Shown one piece after another: positions 13,701 to 27,100 of a stretch of 64,000 nucleotides of DNA (its first letter is position 1; every line of letters begins with the position of its first letter). This DNA comes from Amphiduros pacificus. Lineage: Eukaryota; Annelida; Polychaeta; Phyllodocida; Hesionidae. Both the position numbers and the translations under genes were made by a program. Below the pieces are notes generated by a model. The model ran no database searches. It saw only the letters and a program-made list of their open reading frames with translations, and was not told where the DNA came from. Where the stretch lies: contig OX439004.1 in assembly GCA_949316495.1 (NCBI GenBank), positions 12,560,536 to 12,624,535 of the forward strand, given 5' to 3'.

Positions 13701-15389
13701 TACTTGACTGTTCCTAAAAGTAGAGGCATTTAAAATATTTTTGCTGTTAATTTTTTTTAAAGACTTAATTCCATTTTTACTGAATTTCATTCCCCTTCCT
13801 TGCAGAACGGGACTGAGAGATTGTTCAGTCACAGAGAGCAATCTCAGCTTGTCTTTAATAATCATATTTGCATTGTACATGCCAATAAGAGCCATAAGAA
13901 CTGTGTAGTTCCAGCTAGGAGACGTAGTGTATGACAGCAGAAAGGTTAATTATTGTTCTCAGAAAAAGGAGTTATAAATAACCTGTCTGCTTTTTAACAC
14001 AATGTCTCCCACCTGGACCTACACCTTCTGTATGGCTCTTATTGACATGTATCATGCATAGATGAATATTAACAACATCACCAGCACATATATTATCAAA
14101 CATTAAAAACAATAAAAGATATAAAGCACTAACACCATTTTTTCTGGTCATGTTGAATCCTGGGAATTGTGGAAACTGCTGGCCTTTGGACCCTAGGGAA
14201 TCTCAGAGCATCAGGAGGAATCGACATATAATCTTGCACACTGGAAATTTGGCAGCCAGATTCTGTGCTACTATATACCTTTCATTACTTTATTGAAATG
14301 TTGGAATTTATTTTAGTATTCATATGGGCAATCAATTTTGGAACATAAAAACACTATTGTTTGACTGTAACCATCCAATCGGAACCTTTTTTTATGTTGT
14401 TAGGGTCCATTTTTGAGGGAGGGGGCTGTCTTTCAGTAAATTCCTCTGGCTGATCCCTTTAAAATATGGTACATTGAACAACTTATCACACTCACAAGGT
14501 CATGAAATGTAAGTCAAGGTCATTGACAAGCACACCATTACAAGATGCCTCTATGTCGAAGACTCCAAATGGTTAAGGCCCCCTCCAAACTGTAAGTTTC
14601 GTGTAAATTCTTTTAAAAAATGGAAGGATAGTACGTCAGTTAGATAATTAAATATCAAACTTTCAAAGATTGAATACCTTTTGTAACTTCATATTTCTGG
14701 CTATCTTCTATGATCAGAGGATGTTTTCAAAGATATATGTGGCTTCTTTTAAAGAAAGTCATCTGCATGTATATATAAAAATAAAGTTTTAAATCAATGA
14801 GAAAAACAGACAATTTTATTACTTGACATTTATTTGATCAATATCTCACAAAATTTGCATCTCCATGTAAGCTTCAATTCATGCTTTGTGGTCACATGGG
14901 TACAAGGAACATTCTTTCTTAATTGCCTATTGTAGTGCTTATAATAATTACCATGCAATATATTCTTTTTACCATGATAAAACTGAACACATTTATGCCA
15001 TATTTTGAAAAAGTTCAAGTCTTTCATTTCCTACAATTATATCATAATTTGTTCAATCTATTACTTTATATCCCAAATTGTTTAATCAAACTTTCAATCC
15101 ATTATCCTGATCACTACCTGTGAATAACCTGAACAAAAGACATATTATTCCAAGAACAACTTGTGCCATATTTAAAGTTTTTACCTGACTTATGCCAAAT
15201 CCCTATTATTTGGTCAGTGGATAACAAAACCCAGTATTTAATGAAGGGCAGTACAAATATCATGTCTTATGGGAGACCATGCGCTTCATCACAAACCTGG
15301 TTTAATATATCAAACATATAAGTTAACGGGAAACTTGAGCATTCGGGCACTACGACATGGTCCTGTTTGGATGGCACTGGGAGAGTCCA
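10768..15389. other. Intergenic, neverland 5' end to TMCO1 3' end
   Basis: Both flanking genes are on the minus strand, so this holds the neverland promoter and 5'UTR (right after 10767) and the TMCO1 3'UTR (just below 15390). No convincing coding exon was found. A roughly 50-bp segment containing GGGACTGAGAGATTG and CAGTCACAGAGAG occurs twice in direct orientation (13139-13190 and 13798-13850). Otherwise I see nothing specific. Confidence 0.6.
14815..14820 (-). terminator. Candidate TMCO1 poly(A) signal
   Basis: TTTATT on the plus strand reads AATAAA on the gene strand, about 570 nt after the TMCO1 stop. It is the nearest clear hexamer I see. No transcript evidence is available. Confidence 0.35.
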
Positions 15390-18300
15390 TTATTTAGTGG
15401 CCTGAGGTGGGGTTCCAAAAAGACCTCCTTGCTTGTTGGCGGCACGACTAGGTGCAAATCCCAGCACCTTCTGGATGTTCTGAAAGCAAACAACACCACC
15501 CTTGCTTTATTTGATGTGTTAATAAACGCCTTAGGTATGTATTATGAAACAGGTCAAATGCAAAATGTTAGATTATGGACATATATTTGAGGACACTGAT
15601 TTACCTGTCTTATTGACATGGTGCAGAGAATATACATGAAGATGAAGGAGCAGTCTGTGTAGTCCTCTCCAATTAAGTTACGGTGAGATATGTTCTGGAT
15701 GAGACTGATTGGCAGAAACGGTAACTTGGCCACTGTCCTCCCATCAAATCTACAAATAAATAAAATTGTATATTTATAAAGTCACTGATAAACTTGGAAT
15801 TATAATTCATAATTTACACTTTTTGACAGATTATTTTCAATCATCCCCAATGTTCAACTGAAATCCTGAGCCCAACTTAAATAATTATTATCTTGAAAAG
15901 TGGACTTCATTTTACTGTCAAATCATGACAAATGATACCCATGAGAACACAAAATTTCATCTGACAGTAATTTACACACGGATTTTGCTTTATATGCAGA
16001 TTTTCAGCCTGAAATTAAAACTCACACTTCTCTTTTTTCCACGACCAAAATCTCACAATAGCATGTCATAAGGTAGTGATATTTCTCTGATTAATATAAA
16101 AGAATTCTGATGATTATAGATAATAGGGGCCCTATTTTTACCTGGCTTTTAACAGAAACTGGAGCATAAAGTAATTCTGAAATTGATCTAATTTATCTAG
16201 GTTATTCCAAACATATGTTGTAACCGAAATAAAAAGTTATAAAAAATATACTTCCAGAAAAGATTGAGGTATATATTCTAAAAGGTACTTCAAAAGTTTG
16301 AGCTGGCATCATCTATTCTGCCAAAAACTGATACCAGAATTATAGAAATTTTAGGAAAATATTGTTAAAAAAAATACACTATCATTATAAATATTGTATA
16401 ATCTTTTGTTCAACTTGAAATAAAAGGAGGTGGATCACTTTTCACGGTAGCTTTAATATACAATGGTTCATGTTTATTTTGCATCATAAAGTCATCCTTA
16501 GTTGTCTGCTAACACTCATCTATAAACCCTTTCATTTTTTTATTTGATATTTAAAGATACTTACATTGAGTTGAACATGCTTAGGAGTGCAGTGAATGCA
16601 AAGCCTATGGCAAACATGGATTTCATTTTTACCTGTTAATAAAAGACAGAAACATTTTAAATTAATCAGATAGCCATGATTAAATATTTTATTATTACAG
16701 ACATTTACGGGAACTCAAATATCACAACTTTAACATAATTGTTACTAAACTAATGTGGTCACTTTTGTTATCAAGTGTTAACATGCAGGATGGATATTGG
16801 TGGCTACCAGTAATATATATTAACACTGAGTTTAAAGTACTTACCAGTGATAAATCCCTGTTGTTATTCTTTAACTTTTCTTCTTGTCTTTCTGTAATGG
16901 AGCAAAAAATATGTGGAATTCATACATGCCAGACATAAATTTGTAAACTTTTCTTCTATTTCACTCTCATTTATATTCATAAATATCATAACATTAAAGC
17001 AAAGTTGGATCAAATTTGTGAAGCCAACAACTGACTTTGAAATATAGAGACATAGAGTATTATTTTCAAAGAGGTAATCTATGACACAAAACTTGTCAAT
17101 GGTAATTTATCAAGATAAAATTTTGTTTCAAAATCAAACATAAAATATCAAATGAAAATTGACCTATTTTTTTCTTTTGACTTCTGTCTGATGATTCACC
17201 GGCTGTTTCCTTTTGTTTTTCCACTGAAATATAACAAAATCAATTAAATAGACAAATAAAATGGATACAATGGTGTACAAATATTAAGTCAAAATACAAA
17301 TTAAAATAAAAATATTTCCTTTGATACCAGAAAGATTGTTGATACATTTTATTTTTTTCCTCAACTGTTACTGTTTACTATGTTAAATAATAACTTGCAT
17401 TTCTTGCTTTGCTTTTCCACCTCTGACTTCAGTTTCTGGTATTTGTCTGTTCTGTATACCAACAGCCATGTCAACCCTAAAAGATAAAATAAAAATCTTA
17501 TTCTAATAACAATTTATCTAAATATATTATTCTTAAGGCTTAAAGGGATAGGGAATCAATTTTGAGAAGAAAAAAAACAAACATATTAAAGTCTCTCTGG
17601 TTGATCAATATTTTTGCCTTTCAAATCTTAATTCCTTTTTTATGTCTTCTAGTATGTTGGCTATGAGGCTGAAAATGTCCCGCCAGCACTCACAACATAC
17701 TATTATGGTGGTCTTGGGAAGATTTGTCCATTGAGAATGCTACATGTATGGTAGTTTTAAGAAGATAAAGAGAATTTTGCAACATCCATACTTGTAATGT
17801 CCCTGCAGTTATTGAACAAAATCTCACAAATATTATTTTTACAAAATAAAATAAAACAGTTATATTATTGAAGCACAAGAAAGATATATAGCTATATTCT
17901 ATTAAGATTTTTTTTATTGTATTGAGTAAATTTGGTGAGTATGATCCCACTTGTGTATGTTGTAGTTTTGGGTATTGTGTGACCTGACCCTAAAAGCCAT
18001 TATCAACCCCCAGTAATGGCTTATAAATAACAATAACAAGACTGGTACAGGCCTTGACATAAAGAGAAAAGTGTTGGTTGCCCAGTTGGGCCACCAGAGC
18101 ATGAGAAGTGGTGGCCCGAAGTTTCTTAGGACAATAGGATGAGTGATACAATAAAGAGCATTGTACATAAGGCTGTATAGTGTCTGAGTGGGGGATATTT
18201 GTCCCAATAAAATGTCTATTGATCATGATATGATATCTATCAAGGATTAGAATAATAAAATCAAGATAGTTTGGGCCACTAAAAGACCAAAAATATGGTT

Positions 18301-20660
18301 GCCACTACAACAGAGCATTCACTGGCCCGAACAGAGGATCTGGTGGCCTTGCCAGTGTGTATGTCAAGCCCTGCTGTGTAACTTGAAAATTTGGCCTTCA
18401 AAATCTAGGGCTGAGTTCTCTTGGGGGCTGATTTCTCTTGGGGGCCCGGGTTCACTTGGGGCCATGTTCACTTGGTGACAAACTTTACTTGTGTTTGGCA
18501 GAGTTACTGGGGCAGGAAGCTGTCAGGCGGAGTAACCAGCTACCTCGAGCATAACTGAATACCAATGATGAGGTTGGCTATGTGGACTCAGCTCCAAGAG
18601 AAGCTGGCCCTGGCCACTCGGTTCAAACTAATGAAATCTCCTTCGAGATGGCTATTTGATCCAAAGGGCATTAACTCCAAACGGATGGGAAGGGCGGCAA
18701 CATCCACCACCAGCAACTGACAGGAAGGATGTTGACGTCCCCAATGTTCTGGCTTTTAATGACATCATTTTGTAACATTCCCATGGGCAGCATGATCAGG
18801 CCTTGACATAAAAAGAAAAATGTTGGTTGCCCAGTTGAGCCACCAGAGCACTGAGAAGTGGTGGCCCGAAGTTTTCAAAGATGATAGGATGTGTGATACA
18901 ATAAAGAGCATTGTATATAAGGCTGTTTTGTGACTAATGTCTGAGTGGGGGTTACTTGTTCCAATCAAATGTCTATCGTGATATGATATCTATCCAGGAT
19001 TAAAATCAAGATAGTTTGGGCCATTTAAGACCAAAAATATGGTTGCCGAACTGGGCCACTACAACAGAGCATTCACAGGCCCGAACAGAGGATCTGGTGG
19101 CTCCGGGCCACCTGGCCAGTGCGCATGTCAAGCCCTGATGATAATGACATCAGATTGATTGGATCATGAGTTTTTGGCCCCAGCACTTAATTGAGCATAT
19201 GGTTATAAACTTTATCAATTCGGTATGTCGATGCACTTGTCCAGGAAAAAAAATAGTTAGTCCTGCCAATCAACAAAATTTAGATAGGCTAGTCCGTTAG
19301 GGGTTAATTAACCTATGTATGGGCCCTCTTTAGCTGCTAATATCTTTCGGCCGATCTAGGGTTTTGGTGCTTGGTCAAAATAATTGTGATATGAAGTGGA
19401 CCATGCTACTGAACTCCCATATTAGACCACAGTCAAACTGCTGAATTTTATTATTTTATCATTGTAAATTATCCACAAGTGTAAATTATTTACAAGTTGG
19501 AGAAAATATAAGTTTAACCATATGAAATAAATGCTATTATTTACATTTTGGAAGAATTAAAATGGCCGCCAAACTTGAATGCATGTTCTAATGTCAGGGC
19601 CTGAATGAAAATGAGAATATTCACAGAAATATATGCCAGATATGAGGTCTAGTTATGGCAGAAAGTAGCTGGTTAAGATTAATATTGGCAGCTATCTTCA
19701 GGTTTTAGATAAGAGAAAGGAATATAAAGCTACCAAATAAAATATACACAGGCACTTGCTACTGCTATCCACTTTGGGGTTGTGGTCATGGTTTGAGGGT
19801 AACAAGTGAAATCGGCCCCTAAGTGAAGGCGGCCCCCGAGAGAAGACGGCCCCCAGATTTAGGTGGCTAGATTATCAAGTTACCGGAAGAAAATTAATGG
19901 CTACCGAGGGCCTCTAGGGTTAGTTAATGCCCTTCAGGTCAGATAGCCTTCTCGAAGGAGATTTCACGAGTTTAGGAGCCGTTACAGAGTGACCATTGCC
20001 GGCTTCTCCTAGGGGCCGAGCACCTACCCACGGGGGGCCGACTTCACTTGGGGGCCGCCTTCATCTATTCGCTAGATGCTACCGGCTAGATTATCAAGTT
20101 ACCAGAAGGTAATTAACTGCTACCGAGAGTCCCTAGGTTTAGTTAAATATTCTGCCCTAAGGATCAAATAGATTTGAACCGTTACAGAGTGGCTTCTCTT
20201 GGGGGCAGAGTTTACTTACCCACGGCGGGGCTGACTTCACTTGGACCTTGAGGGCCGACCCCAGGGGGCCGACTTCACTGGTATTTGTGTTCATTGGGGG
20301 CTACTTCGGGCTGACTTCACTGCCCCTGTTGGAACCAATTGTTAGAGGTTGTTTCATCGCCCCCCTTGAAATCTTGCACACGAGGGGATAACTGTCGGTT
20401 TTACTCAGTAGAACAGATCTATGTAGTGGGGTGGGCGTGGAACAGTGAGCGATAATGTGTCGATCTAAATAAAAACAAATCCAACTTCTTGCCAGACTTG
20501 TCTTTGCGTCGTTTTATAACAAAATCTAAGGTTCTTAAGTTATCAATTATAGATTCACAATATGTTTTTGTATCTTTTTAACAATTATTGTATTCTTACC
20601 TTCTCCAAGAAAGGCTGTGGCAACAGAAATGAACAAAATCAAAAGAGTATCTGCCAGCAT
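15390..20660 (-). CDS. TMCO1: TMCO1, ER calcium-load-activated channel / translocon factor
   Basis: TMCO1 is an ER multipass protein of the Oxa1 superfamily, described as a Ca2+ leak channel and as part of a multipass translocon. Seven coding exons: 20600-20660, 17399-17476, 17164-17223, 16845-16891, 16565-16632, 15605-15749, 15390-15479, giving 182 residues (human about 188). Landmarks that match the family almost word for word are MLADTLLILFISVATAFLGE, TWLLVYRTDKYQKLKSEVEK (coiled-coil start), LKNNNRDLSLVKMKSMFAIG, FDGRTVAKLPFLPISLIQ, SHRNLIGEDYTDCSFIFMYI and APSRAANKQGG. The start corresponds to human Met4. The second intron uses a GC donor (AAAT|GCAAGT); a GT donor there would break the frame. 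It is divergent from the WW gene and probably shares its promoter region. Confidence 0.96.
18048..18373. mobile_element. MITE copy 1 with CAGG(C/G)CTTGACAT terminal inverted repeats
   Basis: It begins CAGGCCTTGACAT and ends ATGTCAAGCCCTG, an imperfect 13-bp inverted pair. It shares almost its whole length with the copy at 18797-19137 and codes for nothing. The termini resemble hAT-type ends, but no 8-bp target duplication is evident. It lies in TMCO1 intron 1. Confidence 0.75.
18400..20335. repeat. GC-rich foldback repeat block in TMCO1 intron 1
   Basis: Short G-runs with flanking motifs such as CTTGGGGGCCGACTTCACT recur here, contrasting with the AT-rich surroundings. A segment with GAAATCTCCTTCGAGA and GGGCATTAACT near 18630-18680 reappears inverted near 19910-19960. 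The 19860-20030 portion is repeated directly at about 20085-20230 (shared AGATTATCAAGTTACC). The left arm is interrupted by MITE copy 2. No coding capacity was seen. Family unknown. Confidence 0.6.
18797..19137. mobile_element. MITE copy 2, same family as 18048-18373
   Basis: CAGGCCTTGACAT at the left and ATGTCAAGCCCTG at the right match copy 1. The flanks read ATGAT on both sides, a possible short target duplication. The interior follows copy 1 with substitutions and small indels. It is nested in the GC-rich foldback block. Confidence 0.75.
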
Positions 20661-20901
20661 GTTTGCGTCTTGATGGATGTTCAGTCTCGGGAAACTATGT
20701 TATAAATAAATATTATATTGTCATAAATTCTCTAACAGCGGGGACAAAAATATTTGTAGATTCAAGTTATGACGTTTAAGTTATTAATGATATTATGATA
20801 TTAATCTTATACGCAAAAACATTGATAATAATTGATTTATTAAACTTGACCTAATTTTAAATTTTTTTGTTGGGGTGAGACCGTGGAAAGCAGAAAACAA
20901 G
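20661..20901. promoter_or_regulatory. Bidirectional promoter region, TMCO1 / WW gene
   Basis: The start codons of TMCO1 (minus, 20660) and the WW gene (plus, 20902) are 241 bp apart, so both 5'UTRs and core promoters must lie here unless non-coding first exons exist. The segment is AT-rich with no obvious TATA box in a canonical place. Promoter function is inferred from the head-to-head layout. Confidence 0.55.
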
Positions 20902-23900
20902 ATGGCGACTGTTGGACAGGGTTGGTGGACTCAGCCTCTTCCAGCGGGCTGGGAAGCAAAATATGACCCTAATCAGAAAAGATAGTAAGTTTGAAATGAT
21001 CTTCACTTACTAGTCAATCTTAAACATACATTTTCATTGGCCAAACTATTTCTGTTAATGTGAAAATGGTGTGATTTTGTGCATGTTATTCTAATTTCTG
21101 TGCAGTATTTTACTGTTTACTTAGCAGAAAAATTCCTGATCCAGCTTGTTGCATTCTAATTCTTGTGGATCTTTGTAAGAATGAGTGATAGATCGAGTAC
21201 AGAAGTGAATGAAATCTTCCAGGGAATTAAAATTAACTCGAAAATTGTCATACCTGGTGACAATGTTTAACTGATGTATTTCTGAAATTTATGCCATTAT
21301 GGCATTAATCATTCGATTTATAATATAAGGACTGTCTTCGGCCTCATAATTTTTGAATGCTAGACGATCCGCCTCACGCTACCAGCGACTCATTACCTGT
21401 CCGCCTCACGACCTGTCCGCCTCACTACTCGTGCGCCTCACTGGCCCATAGATTCATGTTAAGTCCACAATCACCTACCTTTTAAACAACCTCTTGTTGA
21501 GATTATTTACAGCCTTGTCAAATGTAGATGTGTTTAAAAAAAAAGTAAGTTCAAATACGTCAATTCTGTATTTTGTTCCGCCGAATTCGCCGAGAGTATT
21601 CAGAAGGCGGAGGTCGGCGTCCGGCGCCTTCCGCCACCGAAACCCGCTGGCTCCGTGGAGAGAAACGGGATAACCCGGGCTAACTTGCCGGACCCAATCG
21701 TGCGTCTTTGACAGATCACTTGCGATATACGAATGACGATGTTTTACTAACCTCTTCTTGAGAATACAGCTTTATATGACAAGGATTCGTATTCTTTGTG
21801 AAATGTAGATGTGTTTTTAAAAAAAGAGAGTCAAATTCGGTCTATTACAAGCAATGTGAGGCGGACAGGTAGTGAGGCGGACAGGTCGTGAGGCGGAACG
21901 TCTGAGGCGGAACGCCGTGAGTCGGAACGTCCAGCACCCATAATTTTTGACTGTTACCATTCTTTATGAACATTTTTTATGGTGTGAGGGTTCTGATTTT
22001 TTGCCACTGTCAAGCATGCCATGGTCAAACGGGGGCCTGTTCAAATATGCCAGGAACTGATGTCAACTGCTTATTTAACCTATTTGCAGTGGTATATAAA
22101 TGAGACAAAACCAATAAACTCATTCCCGGTGAAAAGAGGGCCCAAGGAGAATGTAGCCAACTTGATTTGGATGGCCAGATATTTTTTGAGAGCATGTTCA
22201 TCATAACAATATCCGAATGACACCATACGACATTTAGATGTGTTTTCATTGCTTTTGTCCAACCAGTCTACCTTGGTGCATTGTTTCTAACCAACCATTC
22301 TACTTGTGTTTGTAGATAATGTATGTCAATGTGAAAGATTATACCAATAAGTCAAAGGAGTCAACTGGCCTGGCCAATAAAAAAAAAGTGATTAAGACAG
22401 TTGTGGGCCAGTGGCATGTACTGGTCTCTATTCCTACTTGATAGATTCAGATGGAACCCAGTCCAAATTCACCTCACCATATCTGGGCGGAGTTCACGTT
22501 GGGCAAACTTGACTGTTTGGTATTGCCTCTTACATGTGTAAACTTGTGTTTAATCAGTGTTTATTTGCTACTGGCAGTTGATCTAAAAAAGAGGGACTAT
22601 CTATGTTACTGTATGATCAGTATGAAGCTTGAGAATGTGTAGTAACTTCCTGTGGGTTTTAAATTGTCTTTTTCTGTTATCAAGTTGGTTTGCACAGTTT
22701 ATGCAAATGTGGAGTGGGCAATGTATCTTGGCTAGTATCTGTCAAAATCACTCTTTTTGACTAGTTTATAATTTGTGAAATGCATGTCAATTATTATCCA
22801 TTAATTCCTAAATATGTTGATTGCAGTTTCTTCATCAATCATGCAACAAAGAACACATCCTGGGAAGACCCACGTCAGACAGCCTGGAACCAGGCACAGC
22901 AATATGCACAGCAATCTCATGGGGCATATGTAAGCTATCAACTATGTACTCAATTTTATATTGAAATCAAACGCTGGCAAAAATGTCTCACTTGATGTCT
23001 CATTATTGTCTATGTCATATTTAACATTTTGTGCACAGTCATCTCAATAACTTTATAATGAATGAAATGCCAACGATTTCATTATTCCTATATGTGTGTT
23101 GTGTATGTGTTTAGGGCGTGACTGCCCATGCAGAGGCAGGCACAAGTTGGGGTGGGGGTGGATACGCTCCATCAGCCCACGCTGGGAGGTCACCCCAGCC
23201 TGGGGCTGGCAGAGCAGCACAGCGTAGATCACCCCATTCCTCCCCTCATGGGGGACATGCGACACAACGTAACCAGCTGCTAACAGGAGGCGGCCACCAA
23301 CCAGAGGCAATACAGATGAGGGAACTATCCCCAAAGAAACAAGGCTGGCAGAGAGAGGTAAAACAAGCTTAGAATCCTCACATACCAATCTATCATACAC
23401 ATCATCAAATCTCATTATCATCATATTTTATTATTTGCAAACCTTTTTTTATAATCATGATAATAAGAATATAGCTGAAATTATGATGGTAATAATGATC
23501 ATGATCATCTTGATCATCATATTATTTCACATCTTGGAGAGTCATGAATGACATTTTTTTTTCACTTGGAAATCCTCATTTTTCAATCTCTTCACAAAAA
23601 TCTTCATTTTTCGGTAGAATAACTAGCTGACTACAATTTAGAGGACATACAGATGAATTTTGTGACAAATCTTCCTATGTTTCCAGGAAGGTGCAAAATA
23701 TATTATTTCCCATGCAAGAGTCATCTGGCATGTGTGGCTAAAAAAAATGTTTGGGGTTCAGCAAGAGTGTACTTTATATACACATGTATGAGGATGGTAA
23801 TTAAATGTGAGCAGGAGAAGCTGGTTAAATCCCAAATTTCTCTAGCCTCTTTTGTCAACTGATTGCTAAGAAAATAAATTAAAGGATTAATAATAAAGAT

Positions 23901-24067
23901 GAAACCAATGGGGCAATGGGCACACTTAAATATCACCCTATTTTATTCAATATAAGATGATAGATAAAAAAAGTAAAACCCAAACGAATAAACTTTTTCA
24001 ACATAATTGTACTACCTAAAGTTAGCAACCTTTTCAACTGTAATTATCTTAATGTTGTTTATTTGAT

Positions 24068-24141
<74 letters not shown>

Positions 24142-27100
24142 GGATTGTTATTAATCCCGGGTTGTGTTTACAGGTGGAAGACAAATACAACATCCGAGTG
24201 ACAACAATGAAGGATGAGAGTGATGAGGAGGAGAGTGGGGCATCATCTGTACAGGTCAGCTCTCATCTTATTAAGGCAGTGTCAGGCTCAGCATGCATCA
24301 TCTCATTATCAATGCATTGTTATGTATGCCAAAGGCTGAACACTCAATGAAATCTCTAATGTTACAAAAAAGAAATCTTTTCACATTATGAAAAAGAGAA
24401 CTTTGATGTACCAATCAACAAATTATTTTATTTTTATATCAATGCATTGTTATGTATGCCATCGGCTGACCATCCAATGATATCTCTAATGTCACAAAAA
24501 AAGAATCTTTTCACATAACGAAAAAGAGAACTTTAGTGTAACAATAGACAAAGAATTTTATTTTTAAAACCCCTTTGCATAAACATAAGTGATTCATTCA
24601 ATGATTCATTCAATTTGGATATTTGACAAGGAATTTAAAGCATTTGGTTGAAGAGTTTTATTGAGACAGGCAAGTTATTGAGATGGAACAGACCTCATAC
24701 TAAAAATGAGCATGATGCTAGTAGAAGTAAACTAACCAAATTTTACCTCAGTGAAATTGCATGTCATTACATATTAATACCACAGTGCCATGATCTTACC
24801 CTTTCAATCATATAGCCTGATGAGACATGTATGATATATCATGCCTGCTTTGAAACACAATGGATTTTATATCATAGATTTGGTTTTGCAACAAAATAAT
24901 CTTTCTATCAAATCAAAAACCATGATTGAAATTAGTTGAAATGTGTCTCATTGACATTTATTAATATCCTTCATCACAAGACAAGATATTCTATCTAAAA
25001 AAAAGAAAAGTTGAACACTTTATACAAATGATATTTTTATATAAAGGTTTAAAAGATATGATAAACAAAAATGGATTGGCTGTGTACATATAATATGTAT
25101 GAACGCAACAATTAAACATACTTTTTATATCAACCGCACTTATGAGCTCATAAGGCCCTGCCATATCTCCCAATATTAAGGTATCAGCCCATTCAATATT
25201 AATTAAGCTGCAATGGAAAGGTTAGACATCATTTAACGGTGCCCCAATTTAGTTTCCATATGAGATCAAGGTGACCACTATCCTGGGGCTAACTATACAT
25301 TTTTGTTAGTTTTGTAGCCATGCAATGATTATATGTGTAATGTTTATGTTGATTGTATACTCTTGATAACACATTCACAGTTACACACATGCTAGCAGCA
25401 TTTTTGAGACACTTGATTTTATATAGCTAAATGATATGTTCATTCTAGAGACGTAAAAAAGTTGCTAGATCTTTGAATTCCAAGAAAAAGGTAGGAGTTC
25501 AAATAATTGACTCTGGCTTTGTAGAATGTTTATTATGTTATAAACATTTCCGTAGTATAAATTGAGATGAGACATTTATTTTGCCATTGACCCTTTGAAA
25601 TATTATTTTCAAAAATGTATGCAATCACACCAAGTAAAGCTAAAGGCATCTTAAAATTTAGAGTCAAATATTAGTTTCTGAAGATGACTTTCTTGAATGT
25701 TGCTGAAAAAGTAACATCTTGTTCTGTGGAAATTTTATCTTTATAGTTGAAAATAAGGTGTAAACAGAAGAATGAATGTCTTTACTCAGTTGATTACCAA
25801 TAAATGCATGGAGGTCAAGCAAAAAGACTGAAATATAATTATGCCATTTTATCCCTCTGCCCATACTGATGGTCCTGGGGGATTGTTATAAAGTGGTCTG
25901 TGCATCTGTCAATGTTAGCCTTTCTTAAATATTAAGTGATAAGTAAGCGATTGGTGGTTGGGGGTCCAAATTCAAATTTTGAGATGGATGGCTTAAGTGA
26001 ACTCTTCTATCAGATTGCATTAATCCCATACTTCTCATGATATCACTATGGTGCAAGTGCTGTCCCAATATTCAACATGTTTCCACAACAATACAATGGT
26101 AGAGGACAAATGCATGCTAATTAATTTCCAAGATGACTTTTGATCATCAAAAAGGTTAGAATCGCTTAACCAGGTAAAGATCTCTACTCTTAACATTTTC
26201 AAGGTTGCATTTGTATTTGAAATTGTCATTTTCTGATTAAACCATTCTTGTCCTCAATATACTTGTGAATGTCATGGTCCCAGAATCTCACAAGAGATGT
26301 CAGGTTAATGGCTCTTTGCCCTTGATACAGTTCAATTTATTGTCAATCTTGTGCTATTGTTTATAAACCAGAATTTGAATGGAATCTACGTTGAATTAAC
26401 ATATAACATATTCCTGGTCAGATTTTAAATTTTTTCTGATGAGCTATGCTGACCCTGTCAGCATAACTTCTGCAGTGATGGGAGGAACAATTTCTGTCAT
26501 TCTGTCTGTCAACTTTGATCTTTTCCTCTGAAACTAATGGCCAGAGTTCTTAGCAATTAGGTTATTCAACCATTTTGAATAACCTTATGAATATTAGCCA
26601 ATGAGAATTAAGATAACAAGTTGGAGCCATATTTGATATGTAACATGCATTTTGAACATGTTAAAATTATCATCTACTCAAGCCTGCTCTTGGAAAGGAT
26701 TTCAATGATCATTTAAGAAGCAATCTCTAGAAAATGACAAAAAAACCAATGAGCAGCATAGCTCTCAGGGCATTGGCCAATGTTTATATGCAAAATTGGA
26801 AGTTTTTCTTCTGCAGATATCTCAAGAATGTTCTTACTTTTATGAGCAGAGCTAAGGTGTAAATCAGCCCTTACATTTGAAATACTTTATTTTTGTGAAA
26901 ACTTTCTTTTAGCCTTATCAGCTTCAGAAACAACTTTTGAAATGATTGAAGTTAACATATTTGAGGATATTGCTTGCAGACAAAAGCATGTTTTCCTTAA
27001 GATTTTCTATTTATCTCTTTACCCAAAAAAATGAATTTAAGCGTTTTACATAAGATGATGTAATCAGAAAGAACATTATTTATATTTATATTTAAAAAAC

